DNA from: SZUA-592 sp041556555
Lineage (GTDB): Bacteria; Pseudomonadota; Gammaproteobacteria; Eutrophobiales; Eutrophobiaceae
Assembly: GCA_041556555.1 (NCBI GenBank)
Contig: JBFFIE010000006.1
Location: 1-64,000 of the forward strand
DNA: 64,000 nucleotides
Reading direction: 5' to 3'
Of this stretch, positions 54,621 to 62,065 are shown piece by piece. The notes under the pieces are model-generated. The model was not told the origin of the DNA. It saw only the letters and a program-made list of their open reading frames with translations, and searched no databases. Within the stretch, counting starts at the first letter, position 1; every line of letters begins with the position of its first letter. A program made the position numbers and the translations under genes.

Positions 54621-55166
54621 TTGAAATGGCCGGTGGCACTATTGTTGCTGTTGCTGTGTCATGCGCAGGCTGCACAGGCAGGTGAAATTCAGCAGGTATC
54701 CGTCACCCGGCAGGGACCAATCTACAGCATCAACTTCCTGGTGTTAATTGAGCGGGAATTATCGCAAGTAAGGTCACGGCTGCTTGAACATCAGCGCTTC
54801 CACGAACTCAGTGACATGGTTCTTGTGAGTAAACATCTGAGGGAAAATCAGACGAATCTGCGGCAACTGGAAGTCAGGGCCTGCCTGATTTTCTTCTGCC
54901 CGGAGTTTGTGGTGCGTGAACGCATTGATCCCGGCCCGGACGGGTTTACCGCAACCGTGATCCCGGATCACAGTGACTTCTACAGCGGGGTGAGCCACTG
55001 GCTGCTGACATCAGACAGGCCTGGCCAGACTACACTGACGTTCAACAGCATTCTCGAACCCAAGTTCTGGATCCCGCCCCTGATCGGTCCCTGGTACCTG
55101 GAAAAACGACTGACACGGGAACTTGGAATACTGATAGAGCGAGTAGAAACGGATGACCAACGATAA
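54621..55166 (+). CDS. exported SRPBCC (START-like) protein
   Basis: A 181-residue protein beginning at TTG 54621 directly after the AsmA stop. A signal peptide (VALLLLLLCHAQAAQAG) is followed by a domain with the usual SRPBCC end, ILEPKFWIPPLIGPWYLEKRL and a long C-terminal helix. This fold binds hydrophobic ligands such as lipids or quinones. A periplasmic lipid-binding role beside an AsmA-type lipid bridge is plausible but inferred. Its end overlaps mutY by 14 bp. Confidence 0.72.
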   Translation: MKWPVALLLLLLCHAQAAQAGEIQQVSVTRQGPIYSINFLVLIERELSQVRSRLLEHQRFHELSDMVLVSKHLRENQTNLRQLEVRACLIFFCPEFVVRERIDPGPDGFTATVIPDHSDFYSGVSHWLLTSDRPGQTTLTFNSILEPKFWIPPLIGPWYLEKRLTRELGILIERVETDDQR

Positions 55167-56202
55167 ATTAGCCGGGAAGTTACTGGCGTGGTTTAAGCAC
55201 CATGGCCGGCACGACCTGCCCTGGCAGGAAAACCCGACCCCTTACCGGGTCTGGGTCTCTGAAATCATGTTGCAACAGACCCAGGTCAAAACCGTCATCC
55301 CCTACTATCAGCGTTTCATGACACGGTTCCCGGACGTGGCTTGCCTGGCCCGGGCCGGGCAGGGCGAGGTCCTGCATGTCTGGACCGGTCTGGGTTATTA
55401 CGCCCGCGCTCGTAACCTGCACCGTGCTGCCAAGGAAATCACGCAAAATCACCACGGCCACTTTCCGGACACACTGGCAGGCCTGATGGCCCTGCCCGGT
55501 ATCGGCCGTTCCACGGCCGGCGCCATACTCTCCCTGGCAATGGGTCGGCGTGCCGTGATTCTGGACGGCAATGTCAAACGGGTCCTGACCCGCTATCATG
55601 CCGTGACCGCTTGGCCGGGCAAGGTGGCCGTGCAAAACCAGCTCTGGGCCCTGGCTGACGAGCACACGCCGGTAAAGCGCGTTGCAGAATACTCCCAGGC
55701 CATCATGGACCTGGGGGCGACAATCTGCGTTCGACGCGATCCCCACTGTGAAAGCTGCCCGCTGAAAAATTCATGTCTTGCCAGTGCGCAGGGCAACCCA
55801 AATGATTACCCTGGTGCTCGAGCCGCCAAATCGAAACCGGTCAGGAAGGTCCTGTTTGCCGTTTTGAAAAACCAGTTCAACGAAATCCTGCTGGAACAGC
55901 GTTCACCAAACGGGGTGTGGGGCGGTCTGTGGAGTTTCCCCGAGTATGGACCAGACTTTGATATTCAGGGCTGGATCACGCATGATCTTGGCCTGGTTGT
56001 AGAAAAGCTCGATTACCGCCCCCTGTTCCGGCATACCTTCAGTCACTTCCACCTGGATATCACACCGGTACAGATTCAGGTCTCGAGCACATGTGGCCAG
56101 ATCCAGGAGCCGGGCAAGTACTGCTGGTATCATCCGGCCAAAGACCAGCGACTGGGCATGCCAAGGCCGGTGTGCCAGATCATGCAGCAGCTCGAAACGT
56201 GA
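55153..56202 (+). CDS. mutY: A/G-specific adenine glycosylase MutY
   Basis: A 349-residue DNA glycosylase. The helix-hairpin-helix LPGIGRSTAGAIL and the catalytic Asp in ILDGNVKRVLTR are followed by an iron-sulfur cluster motif, Cys-x6-Cys-x2-Cys-x5-Cys, in CVRRDPHCESCPLKNSC. The C-terminal NUDIX-like domain (about 230-349) recognises 8-oxoguanine. It removes adenine mispaired with 8-oxoG. Start ATG 55153 overlaps the SRPBCC gene. yggX follows after 12 bp, the widely conserved mutY-yggX pair. Confidence 0.97.
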   Translation: MTNDKLAGKLLAWFKHHGRHDLPWQENPTPYRVWVSEIMLQQTQVKTVIPYYQRFMTRFPDVACLARAGQGEVLHVWTGLGYYARARNLHRAAKEITQNHHGHFPDTLAGLMALPGIGRSTAGAILSLAMGRRAVILDGNVKRVLTRYHAVTAWPGKVAVQNQLWALADEHTPVKRVAEYSQAIMDLGATICVRRDPHCESCPLKNSCLASAQGNPNDYPGARAAKSKPVRKVLFAVLKNQFNEILLEQRSPNGVWGGLWSFPEYGPDFDIQGWITHDLGLVVEKLDYRPLFRHTFSHFHLDITPVQIQVSSTCGQIQEPGKYCWYHPAKDQRLGMPRPVCQIMQQLET

Positions 56203-56214
56203 GGACATGACAGA

Positions 56215-56490
56215 ATGAGCAGGACCGTACAATGCATCAAACTGGGCAAAGAGGCCGAAGGTCTGCCAATGGCGCCCTATCCTGGAGAACTGGGCAAACG
56301 GATTTTTGAAAACGTGTCTAAGGAAGCCTGGCAATTGTGGCTGGCCCACCAGACCATGTTAATCAATGAGTATCACCTCACCCCGATTGAACCCAAGGCA
56401 CGGCAATTCCTTGAGGAAGAGATGGAGAAATTTTTCTTTGGCAGTGGCTCGGAAAAACCGAAGGAGTATGTTCCCCCGAAGGACGACTAA
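56215..56490 (+). CDS. yggX: Fe(2+)-trafficking protein YggX
   Basis: A 91-residue YggX. The family start SRTVQCIKLGKEAEGL with conserved Cys7, then YPGELGKRIFENVSKEAW and WLAHQTMLINEY, are all visible. It is linked to oxidative-stress resistance and protection of iron-sulfur proteins, fitting its place beside the iron-sulfur enzyme MutY. An intrinsic terminator overlapping the tRNA-Phe promoter lies 29 bp downstream. Confidence 0.96.
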   Translation: MSRTVQCIKLGKEAEGLPMAPYPGELGKRIFENVSKEAWQLWLAHQTMLINEYHLTPIEPKARQFLEEEMEKFFFGSGSEKPKEYVPPKDD

Positions 56491-56501
56491 TGGGGTTTGG
56501 C

Positions 56502-56530
56502 TTGACGGGCACCTTCCCGACCGCTTTAAT
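56502..56530 (+). promoter_or_regulatory. sigma-70 promoter of tRNA-Phe
   Basis: TTGACG (56502-56507) and TTTAAT (56525-56530) are 17 bp apart, followed by a GC-rich ACGCGG discriminator typical of stringently controlled stable-RNA promoters. Transcription would start near 56537, 26 nt before the tRNA. The -10 lies within the loop of the yggX terminator hairpin. Confidence 0.6.
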
Positions 56531-56548
56531 ACGCGGTCTTTGATTTTT
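56519..56548 (+). terminator. intrinsic terminator of mutY-yggX
   Basis: GACCGC (56519-56524) pairs with GCGGTC (56533-56538) around the 8-nt loop TTTAATAC, followed by TTTGATTTTT. It lies 29 bp after the yggX stop and overlaps the tRNA-Phe promoter. Confidence 0.65.
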
Positions 56549-56562
56549 ATCCTTCCCTCAAT

Positions 56563-56638
56563 GGCCAGGTAGCTCAGTTGGTAGAGCAGGGGACTGAAAA
56601 TCCCTGTGTCGGCAGTTCGATTCTGTCCCTGGCCACCA
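56563..56638 (+). tRNA. tRNA-Phe (anticodon GAA)
   Basis: A 76-nt tRNA with encoded CCA. The acceptor GGCCAGG pairs with CCTGGCC. The D-arm is GCTCAGTTGGTAGAGC, the anticodon loop CTGAAAA gives anticodon GAA (56596-56598), and the T-arm contains GTTCGATTC. All stems close. Frames antisense to it encode the well-known spurious peptide family and are not genes. Confidence 0.97.
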
Positions 56639-56849
56639 TTAACTTCAGCTATAAGCAATATGCATCCTGCCCTCGGACTGGGGTTTTCTCGGTTTAAGCG
56701 TCTATACTTATGTAATAAAACTGAAAATAGTGCCCTTCTGATATAAGTCAGTCTGTTAGGGGTTGACGGCCCATCCCAATTTGAGTTGCGTTTGCTGCAA
56801 CGACCGCCATATCTATTCACAAGCTTTCATTAAAGAGGGGGGGTATCCT

Positions 56850-57242
56850 ATGTATAGTCACCAATCAGTAGCGGCTCGGGCTAGCAAGATCGGCTTGGTT
56901 CTTGTGATAGTTTTTGCAGGTGCATGGTTTGCTTTTGTCGATAAAGGCAGCAGTTCTCAAGTCTCGGCTCAAACACTTACCCAAATCGAAGTCACCATAT
57001 TTTCCTATGATGGCCGGGATTTTGTTCGAGACCAGACCACATTAGTTGGCGAAGATGGAAAATCCGCCGTCCATACAATACTCGATCGTAATTCTCCGGC
57101 GTATAAGGCCTTAATTCAAAAGCACTCCTACACCGGGAAGGTCACTCTGTTTGGTCGAAAATATGATTCTACCTATGCGCCTCTAATTGACAATGATGAT
57201 CGACTAACAGGCGCCCTGTTTGTTGCTGTGTCAATTCACTGA
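56850..57242 (+). CDS. hypothetical membrane-anchored protein (130 aa)
   Basis: From ATG 56850, preceded by a purine-rich GAGGGGGGG, the product has a single N-terminal membrane helix or signal anchor (IGLVLVIVFAGAWFAFV, about 14-30). A small soluble domain follows, with TQIEVTIFSYDGRDFVRDQT. No family is recognised. Features suggest a periplasmic domain tethered to the inner membrane. It stands alone between tRNA-Phe (211 bp upstream, nothing recognised in between) and a gene-free stretch. Confidence 0.6.
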   Translation: MYSHQSVAARASKIGLVLVIVFAGAWFAFVDKGSSSQVSAQTLTQIEVTIFSYDGRDFVRDQTTLVGEDGKSAVHTILDRNSPAYKALIQKHSYTGKVTLFGRKYDSTYAPLIDNDDRLTGALFVAVSIH

Positions 57243-57609
57243 CACTGTATTAACACAAGTCAGAGTTTATGTTGTCATTTCCCGACGTCGGAGGCTGGAA
57301 TCCAGCCTCCGGTTGGGGGCAGGCCGCACGGATGGCAGAATTTCCAATTGCTATTACCAGAACGCCGTCGGTCGTGATTTTCCCTTATCCACATTCTGAG
57401 ACCCTTTGATATCGTTCCCTGATATGAAATAAGAGCCATTCTAAGAATATCCCCAAAATACTCTTCTAAAGTTTGCTAATTTCCGGTGGCGGCGTATATT
57501 TATCGGGTCATCTGATATTATATAATTCATATGTAAAATCCGGATAGAATATCTGCTGACGTAAAAGCAATAACAATCTGCTTCATATTAGATAACTGGG
57601 GGAAATAAT
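57243..57609. other. gene-free 367-bp stretch
   Basis: No convincing coding frame is seen. It holds a REP-like palindromic element at 57282-57311, and AT-rich sequence with a TATAAT-like box near 57520 that may drive the DUF1097 gene. Nothing else recognisable. Confidence 0.6.
57282..57311. repeat. REP-like palindromic element
   Basis: Two overlapping palindromes: CCGACGTCGG (57282-57291) and a perfect 11-bp inverted repeat CGGAGGCTGGA / TCCAGCCTCCG (57289-57311) with 1 bp between the arms. It is preceded by GTTGTCATTTCC. The GTCATTCCC...GGAATCCAG-like composition is typical of intergenic REP/BIME elements. No second copy was noticed in the window, and no T-run follows, so a terminator is less likely. 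Confidence 0.5.
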
Positions 57610-58125
57610 ATGACAAGTCTAGTTGCTCTTTGTGTAAGTATCGGGGTTCTTGGCGGCGTTGCAACCTATCTGGCATTGGGTCCATTACAGGGAATCATCC
57701 TGATCTGGGGTGTATTCATTGGCTGGGCCACATTTTTTGCCACCGGTGGAAGTACATCGTCACTTCAAAAATCGATCGCATGTAATGTATTTGGTGTTAT
57801 TTGTGCCTGGATAATGGCCATTATCCTGTTAAGTACGCCTCTGGGCGGATGGGGGGCAGTAGGCGCGGGCATCGCTGTTGGCTTGACAGTTCTTGGTATG
57901 TGTCTCGCTGCTCATATAAAGATGCTAGATGCCATTCCTGCCAGTGTTTATGGTTATGCTGCCACAGCCGCTTATTTACTACAGACTCAAGGCGCATTGG
58001 ACATGAGTGCCTTGACAGGTGCGAACTTCAGTAATGCGCTGGTTATTATTTCAGTATCATTGATTGTTGGCGCATTTTTCGGATTGTTATCCGCAAAGCT
58101 TGGAGAAATGTTAACTAAAAGCTGA
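57610..58125 (+). CDS. DUF1097 family membrane protein
   Basis: A 171-residue protein made of about five to six transmembrane helices, rich in Gly and Ala, resembling DUF1097 (YcdZ-like) inner-membrane proteins of unknown function. ATG 57610 has a good GGGGG Shine-Dalgarno. A strong intrinsic terminator lies 96 bp downstream, making it a monocistronic unit. Its location after tRNA-Phe and a REP-like repeat suggests an accessory gene, although base composition is not clearly different. Confidence 0.78.
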   Translation: MTSLVALCVSIGVLGGVATYLALGPLQGIILIWGVFIGWATFFATGGSTSSLQKSIACNVFGVICAWIMAIILLSTPLGGWGAVGAGIAVGLTVLGMCLAAHIKMLDAIPASVYGYAATAAYLLQTQGALDMSALTGANFSNALVIISVSLIVGAFFGLLSAKLGEMLTKS

Positions 58126-58221
58126 ATATCAGCAGTTGATTACATCTTATTAACATTAATAAAGATCACACCTGGAAGAAGTTAAGTATATAAACGTAAG
58201 GATACTTTTAAGCAACTTTTA

Positions 58222-58248
58222 AAATACCCCGCCTTGGCGGGGTTTTTA
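58222..58248 (+). terminator. rho-independent terminator after DUF1097 gene
   Basis: CCCCGCC (58227-58233) pairs with GGCGGGG (58236-58242), flanked by AAAAT and TTTTT. Part of the stem opens to give a workable loop (CCTTGG). Confidence 0.85.
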
Positions 58249-58318
58249 TTGAACTTATTAAATTATGAAAAGTTGGTTAATTGACAGCTTGCTATGGCAC
58301 GCAGAAAATACAGGTATG

Positions 58319-58867
58319 GACAGACTAATTAAAATCAATTGTTTCTGCTTGTTTTTATTGTTGTTGGGATTAAGTTTCATCACAATGGCAGAGACAGAAC
58401 CCGGCGTGGTTACGGTCATGTCTGATGTCTATTCCCAGCCGGATCGGAACACGCCAGCGATAATGACTATCCCAGCCGATGCCAAAGTGACCATTCTGGA
58501 ACGCAAGGGAACCTGGTATCGGATAGAACAGCAATCGCCTGCAAATATTCAGGGCTGGATCTGGTTTAATGTCCAGCCGGAATCCAACCTGAGCTGGCTG
58601 GAACGGTTTCGCCGGGTGTTGAAAGGTGGCTACTCAACACAGGAATCAACCGCAGTGGCAACTATCGGTATCCGTGGCCTGGGGCCGGGAGATATTCGCA
58701 AGGCAACACCAGACACCAATGAACTTGGCAAACTGGATCGCTATCAGAGTGATACGAGTCGAGCCAGACGCATGGCCGGTGCGGCCGGGCTGCATAGTCA
58801 ACCGGTAACCTACTTGATAAAACCGGATACTCGCGAGTCGGGAACACAAGGAGGATATCCCCGATGA
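58319..58867 (+). CDS. secreted SH3-domain protein
   Basis: A 182-residue protein with a signal peptide (FCLFLLLLGLSFITMAE) and a bacterial SH3 domain (about 32-95) with VYSQPDRNTPAIMTIPADAK and the Trp pair GTWYRIE and QGWIWFNV. ATG 58319 is preferred over 58265 because it gives a clean signal peptide, and TTGACA (58281-58286) with GAAAAT 17 bp later would start transcription just before it. The C-terminal part, with ATIGIRGLGPGDIRKA, is of a type often found beside M48 peptidases. It overlaps the following M48 gene by 4 bp. Confidence 0.75.
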   Translation, partial: DRLIKINCFCLFLLLLGLSFITMAETEPGVVTVMSDVYSQPDRNTPAIMTIPADAKVTILERKGTWYRIEQQSPANIQGWIWFNVQPESNLSWLERFRRVLKGGYSTQESTAVATIGIRGLGPGDIRKATPDTNELGKLDRYQSDTSRARRMAGAAGLHSQPVTYLIKPDTRESGTQGGYPR

Positions 58868-59745
58868 TGAAATTTGTGCTAAGCACGGTAATGGTATTCG
58901 CCATCATGTGGGGAACTATGTCGAATGTTTCCGCGGACTGGGGTGATGCACTAAAGTTACTGGAAAAGGGCAGCGAAAAGTTGATCCAACACAAGGACGC
59001 CTTCATTGAAATCAATGAGCCCAGGGAAATTGAACTGGGGGAAGGTATGTCGGCACAATTGCTGGGTGCGGCGCCCCTGGTGGATAACAGGGAATTGCAA
59101 CAGTATGTCAATGACGTCGGTCTCTGGCTGGCACTGCAGACCGAACGTCCCGACCTGCCCTGGCATTTTGGCGTTCTCGATGATAATGACATTAATGCCT
59201 TTGCAGCACCCGGCGGTTACATCTTCATTTCCAAAGGCCTGTTCATGTTGATGCGCAATGAATCCGAACTGGCCGGCGTGCTTGCGCATGAGATTTCACA
59301 CGTACTGGTGAAACATCACTTGGAAGATATTAGAGAGAAGGCACAGTCCGGAATATTGAAGGACATCGGGTCTGTCGCAGCCGAAGAACTGGCAGGTCCT
59401 GAATGGCAGCAAGTGGCCAGGCAATTGATCAATACCGGTGTCGATGTCTGGGAAAGCGGACTCAATCGTGACGACGAACTGGAGGCCGATCAACTGGGTG
59501 TCGTGATCGCTGCACGTGCCGGTTATGATCCTTATGGACTGGTCGGTGTCTTGCATACCCTGAGCCTCATTAGCCCGCAAGCGAAAACCTATCAATTAAT
59601 GCACGCCACCCATCCACCGGCAGTGGATCGTGTTGAAAGACTGGAACAAGCCATGCAGGGGCAACTGGATAAATATTCAGACCAGGTGCAGGTCACCGGT
59701 CGGTTGATCAAGCTGCAACAACTGCTGGAAGACGATCAGGCCTGA
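58864..59745 (+). CDS. periplasmic M48 family metalloprotease
   Basis: A 293-residue zinc protease. A signal peptide (MVFAIMWGTMSNVSA) precedes the catalytic domain with HEISH (His near 143 and 147, Glu 144), the third ligand Glu in DDELEADQLG, and the M48 FAAPGGYIFISKGL segment. It is of the LoiP/BepA type without the C-terminal TPR domain of BepA, so likely works in outer-membrane protein quality control. Its ATG overlaps the SH3 gene by 4 bp, so the two proteins probably act together. Confidence 0.92.
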   Translation: MMKFVLSTVMVFAIMWGTMSNVSADWGDALKLLEKGSEKLIQHKDAFIEINEPREIELGEGMSAQLLGAAPLVDNRELQQYVNDVGLWLALQTERPDLPWHFGVLDDNDINAFAAPGGYIFISKGLFMLMRNESELAGVLAHEISHVLVKHHLEDIREKAQSGILKDIGSVAAEELAGPEWQQVARQLINTGVDVWESGLNRDDELEADQLGVVIAARAGYDPYGLVGVLHTLSLISPQAKTYQLMHATHPPAVDRVERLEQAMQGQLDKYSDQVQVTGRLIKLQQLLEDDQA

Positions 59746-59782
59746 AAACAACATTTCATGAATAGGTTTTTCAGGGATCTGT

Positions 59783-60889
59783 TTACCAGCCCTGTAATAA
59801 GCCACCATCCGCGAAATCCCAGATGAGATATAGATATGCTTTATAGTCATACCTGTCTGTATCGTTGATGGGTAATTCAGCACCCAGGTTCAAAGCAATA
59901 TGTCCGCCCTTGCTCAGCCCGATCTGTGCCTGTGGAATAAGGCTGAGTTGCGCAAAATCTGCACGGTCGCTGCCTGTGCCACGTTCAATTGGAAATGATG
60001 CAACGAGTTCCAGTCCGGGATGCAAACTGCGTGGCCAGGGGCTCGGTGTCCAGTGAACAACCCCCGAAAGCTCGACAGAGCCGTCACTGAACCTGTCAAA
60101 TGGCAGGTCTGCCCTGGCAGTACTCTGAAAAGTAATTTTATCAGTCAAGCGCTTCGCAGCAGCAATATATGGAATAAACTCATTGGAGTCACCGTGCTCT
60201 TCGGTCTTGATTGCAACCAGTGTACCCAGAGATGTGATGAACTGGTGTGCCGTGCTGGAATATAAAACGTACTTAATACCAGGCTCTATTTGATCAATGT
60301 TCCCTTTATTATCATCAATCGCATCATCAAAAGTATGGCTGAGTTCGAAGGAAAACTGGAACCGTTTCAGGAATCGTTTTTCAATTTCGAGAACATTTCG
60401 AACCTGGTCCCTGCTTGTATCACCGATATTATTTTGAAAGCGGAATTTCCACACCACCTCGTCTTCGGGAAACGCCTTCTTGGTGCGTATCGGTAATATA
60501 AAGTTCATATCACCGGAGGGATAGCCATGATCGCCTGCAAGCGTCTTGATATAGGCGACAATCAGATGAATCTCTTCATCACTTAATGAATCCTTGAATG
60601 CCGGCATGATCTCGGACCGCCCAAGTGCAGCGCCGCCATGCTTGATGACCATGAACCAGTCCCTGGAAGGTTCACGACTATTGAATAACGGGTCCGTGAA
60701 ATTTGCCGGAAATATGCCCAGCTCCCTGAATACGGGGTTCTCCGGGTCAGGTTTACCAGTGGCCCCGTGACAAGCAGCACAATTTGTTTGGTAGAGCTTG
60801 CCGGCATCCATATGTTCGTTTGCGTAGACGTATTGAACGGATACCAGGCACAAAATAGAAATGCTGGATTTAATAAGATATCTGAACAT
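59783..60889 (-). CDS. cytochrome c domain fused to a putative outer-membrane beta-barrel
   Basis: A 368-residue exported protein. After a signal peptide it has a class I cytochrome c domain: heme motif CAACH (Cys37, Cys40, His41) and axial Met95 in EIMPAFKD. From about residue 130 to the end it is a run of amphipathic beta strands (for example FQFSFELSHTF, IALNLGAELP) ending in an aromatic residue (LLQGW), like an outer-membrane barrel of about 12 strands. A heme on an outer-membrane protein suggests electron transfer or redox sensing at the periplasmic face. It lies under an FNR-type box. Confidence 0.8.
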   Translation of the reverse strand: MFRYLIKSSISILCLVSVQYVYANEHMDAGKLYQTNCAACHGATGKPDPENPVFRELGIFPANFTDPLFNSREPSRDWFMVIKHGGAALGRSEIMPAFKDSLSDEEIHLIVAYIKTLAGDHGYPSGDMNFILPIRTKKAFPEDEVVWKFRFQNNIGDTSRDQVRNVLEIEKRFLKRFQFSFELSHTFDDAIDDNKGNIDQIEPGIKYVLYSSTAHQFITSLGTLVAIKTEEHGDSNEFIPYIAAAKRLTDKITFQSTARADLPFDRFSDGSVELSGVVHWTPSPWPRSLHPGLELVASFPIERGTGSDRADFAQLSLIPQAQIGLSKGGHIALNLGAELPINDTDRYDYKAYLYLIWDFADGGLLQGW

Positions 60890-60945
60890 GGGATGCCCGC
60901 TAGTTAAAACTATATGAATTATTAATACAGCGCTCGTTCAGGATA

Positions 60946-60959
60946 TTGATACAGATCAA
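60946..60959. promoter_or_regulatory. FNR/ANR-type binding site
   Basis: TTGATACAGATCAA is a perfect match to the FNR/ANR consensus TTGAT-N4-ATCAA. On the minus strand AATAAT (60918-60923) sits where the -10 of a class II FNR promoter belongs, with a start near 60911 and a 22-nt leader before the cytochrome/barrel gene. This suggests induction under low oxygen. Confidence 0.7.
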
Positions 60960-61003
60960 GCGCTCTGATTTATATTGTGATTATGAAGCTGCCAGGTCGA
61001 CAG

Positions 61004-61891
61004 TCAATCGGGTAACGGGATTACCGTGCCCACACCGGAGAAAACATAATCATCTTCCCACATATCATGGAAAATATATTGGGCCGGTTCTCCGGTACAA
61101 TGACCCGGCGCAAGATGCCTGACCTTAAACAGGTTCTTTAAAGCATCTGCAATCGAATAAATTTTCTCATCAGGCATGGTGGGCATGTGATAACCACCCA
61201 ATACCATATAGATATTGTTATTAATAGCGGATGCTTCATTGACAATATTGTCAACGCCGGGATGTGAACAGCCAACAATAATCACCAGTCCCTGGCTGGT
61301 TTCAATCACCAGTGAAATTTCACGCAATTCCTTGGTGCCCGGTGTGTCAGACACTAATGAGACGAGGAGAATGCCCGGCATGATTTGTCGGGTGGTATCA
61401 ATATACTCAAAATCACCCTTGGGCCAGGCTTTGCCAAACGTCATGATCTCGGGAGGATGGCCATCATAATAGCGAAGATAATCCGGCAACTCGCTATTCT
61501 TGCGATAGAAACTGCTGGGCAGCTCACTGCCGAAGATCCCGAATGACTCCACGGGTGCATAAATCCTGACGTCGGGATTCACTTGCATTAAATAATTAAC
61601 ACCGGCCGTGTGATCCAGGTGCCGGTGGGAGAGGACCACGAAATCGAGCTGGTTTAAGTCAACACCGGCCGCTTTCACATTATGCGCAAAGATCTCTGCA
61701 TTATTACCGGTATCAAACAGGATCCGTTTGTCATTGAACCTGATTAATGCAGAGAAGCCCCAGTCCTTGGTCATATGGGGATCTTTGCCGAAGGCATCAT
61801 ATAGGATGGTGATAGAATTGCTGGAAGCCGCGCTTGCAGTGCCGGTAAAAGCAACAAGGATCAGATACAGTAATATCAATCGAAATTGCAT
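61004..61891 (-). CDS. exported MBL-fold metallo-hydrolase
   Basis: A 295-residue metallo-beta-lactamase-fold protein with a signal peptide (ILVAFTGTASA). Metal motif HRHLDH (His89, His91, Asp93, His94), a later GCSHPG and APGHCTGEPA provide the remaining ligands. The pattern resembles the group annotated as beta-RFA-P synthase-like hydrolases; most in bacteria have unknown substrates. It precedes the cytochrome gene on the same strand, but 114 bp and the FNR box separate them, so co-transcription is not assured. The 174 bp upstream (61892-62065) show nothing recognisable. Confidence 0.85.
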   Translation of the reverse strand: MQFRLILLYLILVAFTGTASAASSNSITILYDAFGKDPHMTKDWGFSALIRFNDKRILFDTGNNAEIFAHNVKAAGVDLNQLDFVVLSHRHLDHTAGVNYLMQVNPDVRIYAPVESFGIFGSELPSSFYRKNSELPDYLRYYDGHPPEIMTFGKAWPKGDFEYIDTTRQIMPGILLVSLVSDTPGTKELREISLVIETSQGLVIIVGCSHPGVDNIVNEASAINNNIYMVLGGYHMPTMPDEKIYSIADALKNLFKVRHLAPGHCTGEPAQYIFHDMWEDDYVFSGVGTVIPLPD

Positions 61892-62065
61892 TGATAAATA
61901 CTGGTTAGTTTAGTCATCTTATCTCAAAGTATAGCTCGATAAGGCAGCAGTAAAAGTCAGGTAATCTTTCAATCGTAGTGTGATAGTTAAACTCATGCTG
62001 CTCAATATAATGTTCACGAAAGATATGACACGCAATTTTGCGAAAAAGTGTAAATAACCGGATAA

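Noticed and set aside
56669..56688. Possible terminator after tRNA-Phe (CCC...GGGG then TTTT)
   Set aside because: Only three to four base pairs; too weak to list.
56359..56820. Minus-strand open frame with GQNRTADTGIFSPLLYQL
   Set aside because: This peptide is the well-known spurious translation antisense to a tRNA gene, here tRNA-Phe; it is not a protein.
56563..58264. Prophage or integrative element at tRNA-Phe
   Set aside because: No integrase and no duplicated tRNA 3' end were found downstream.
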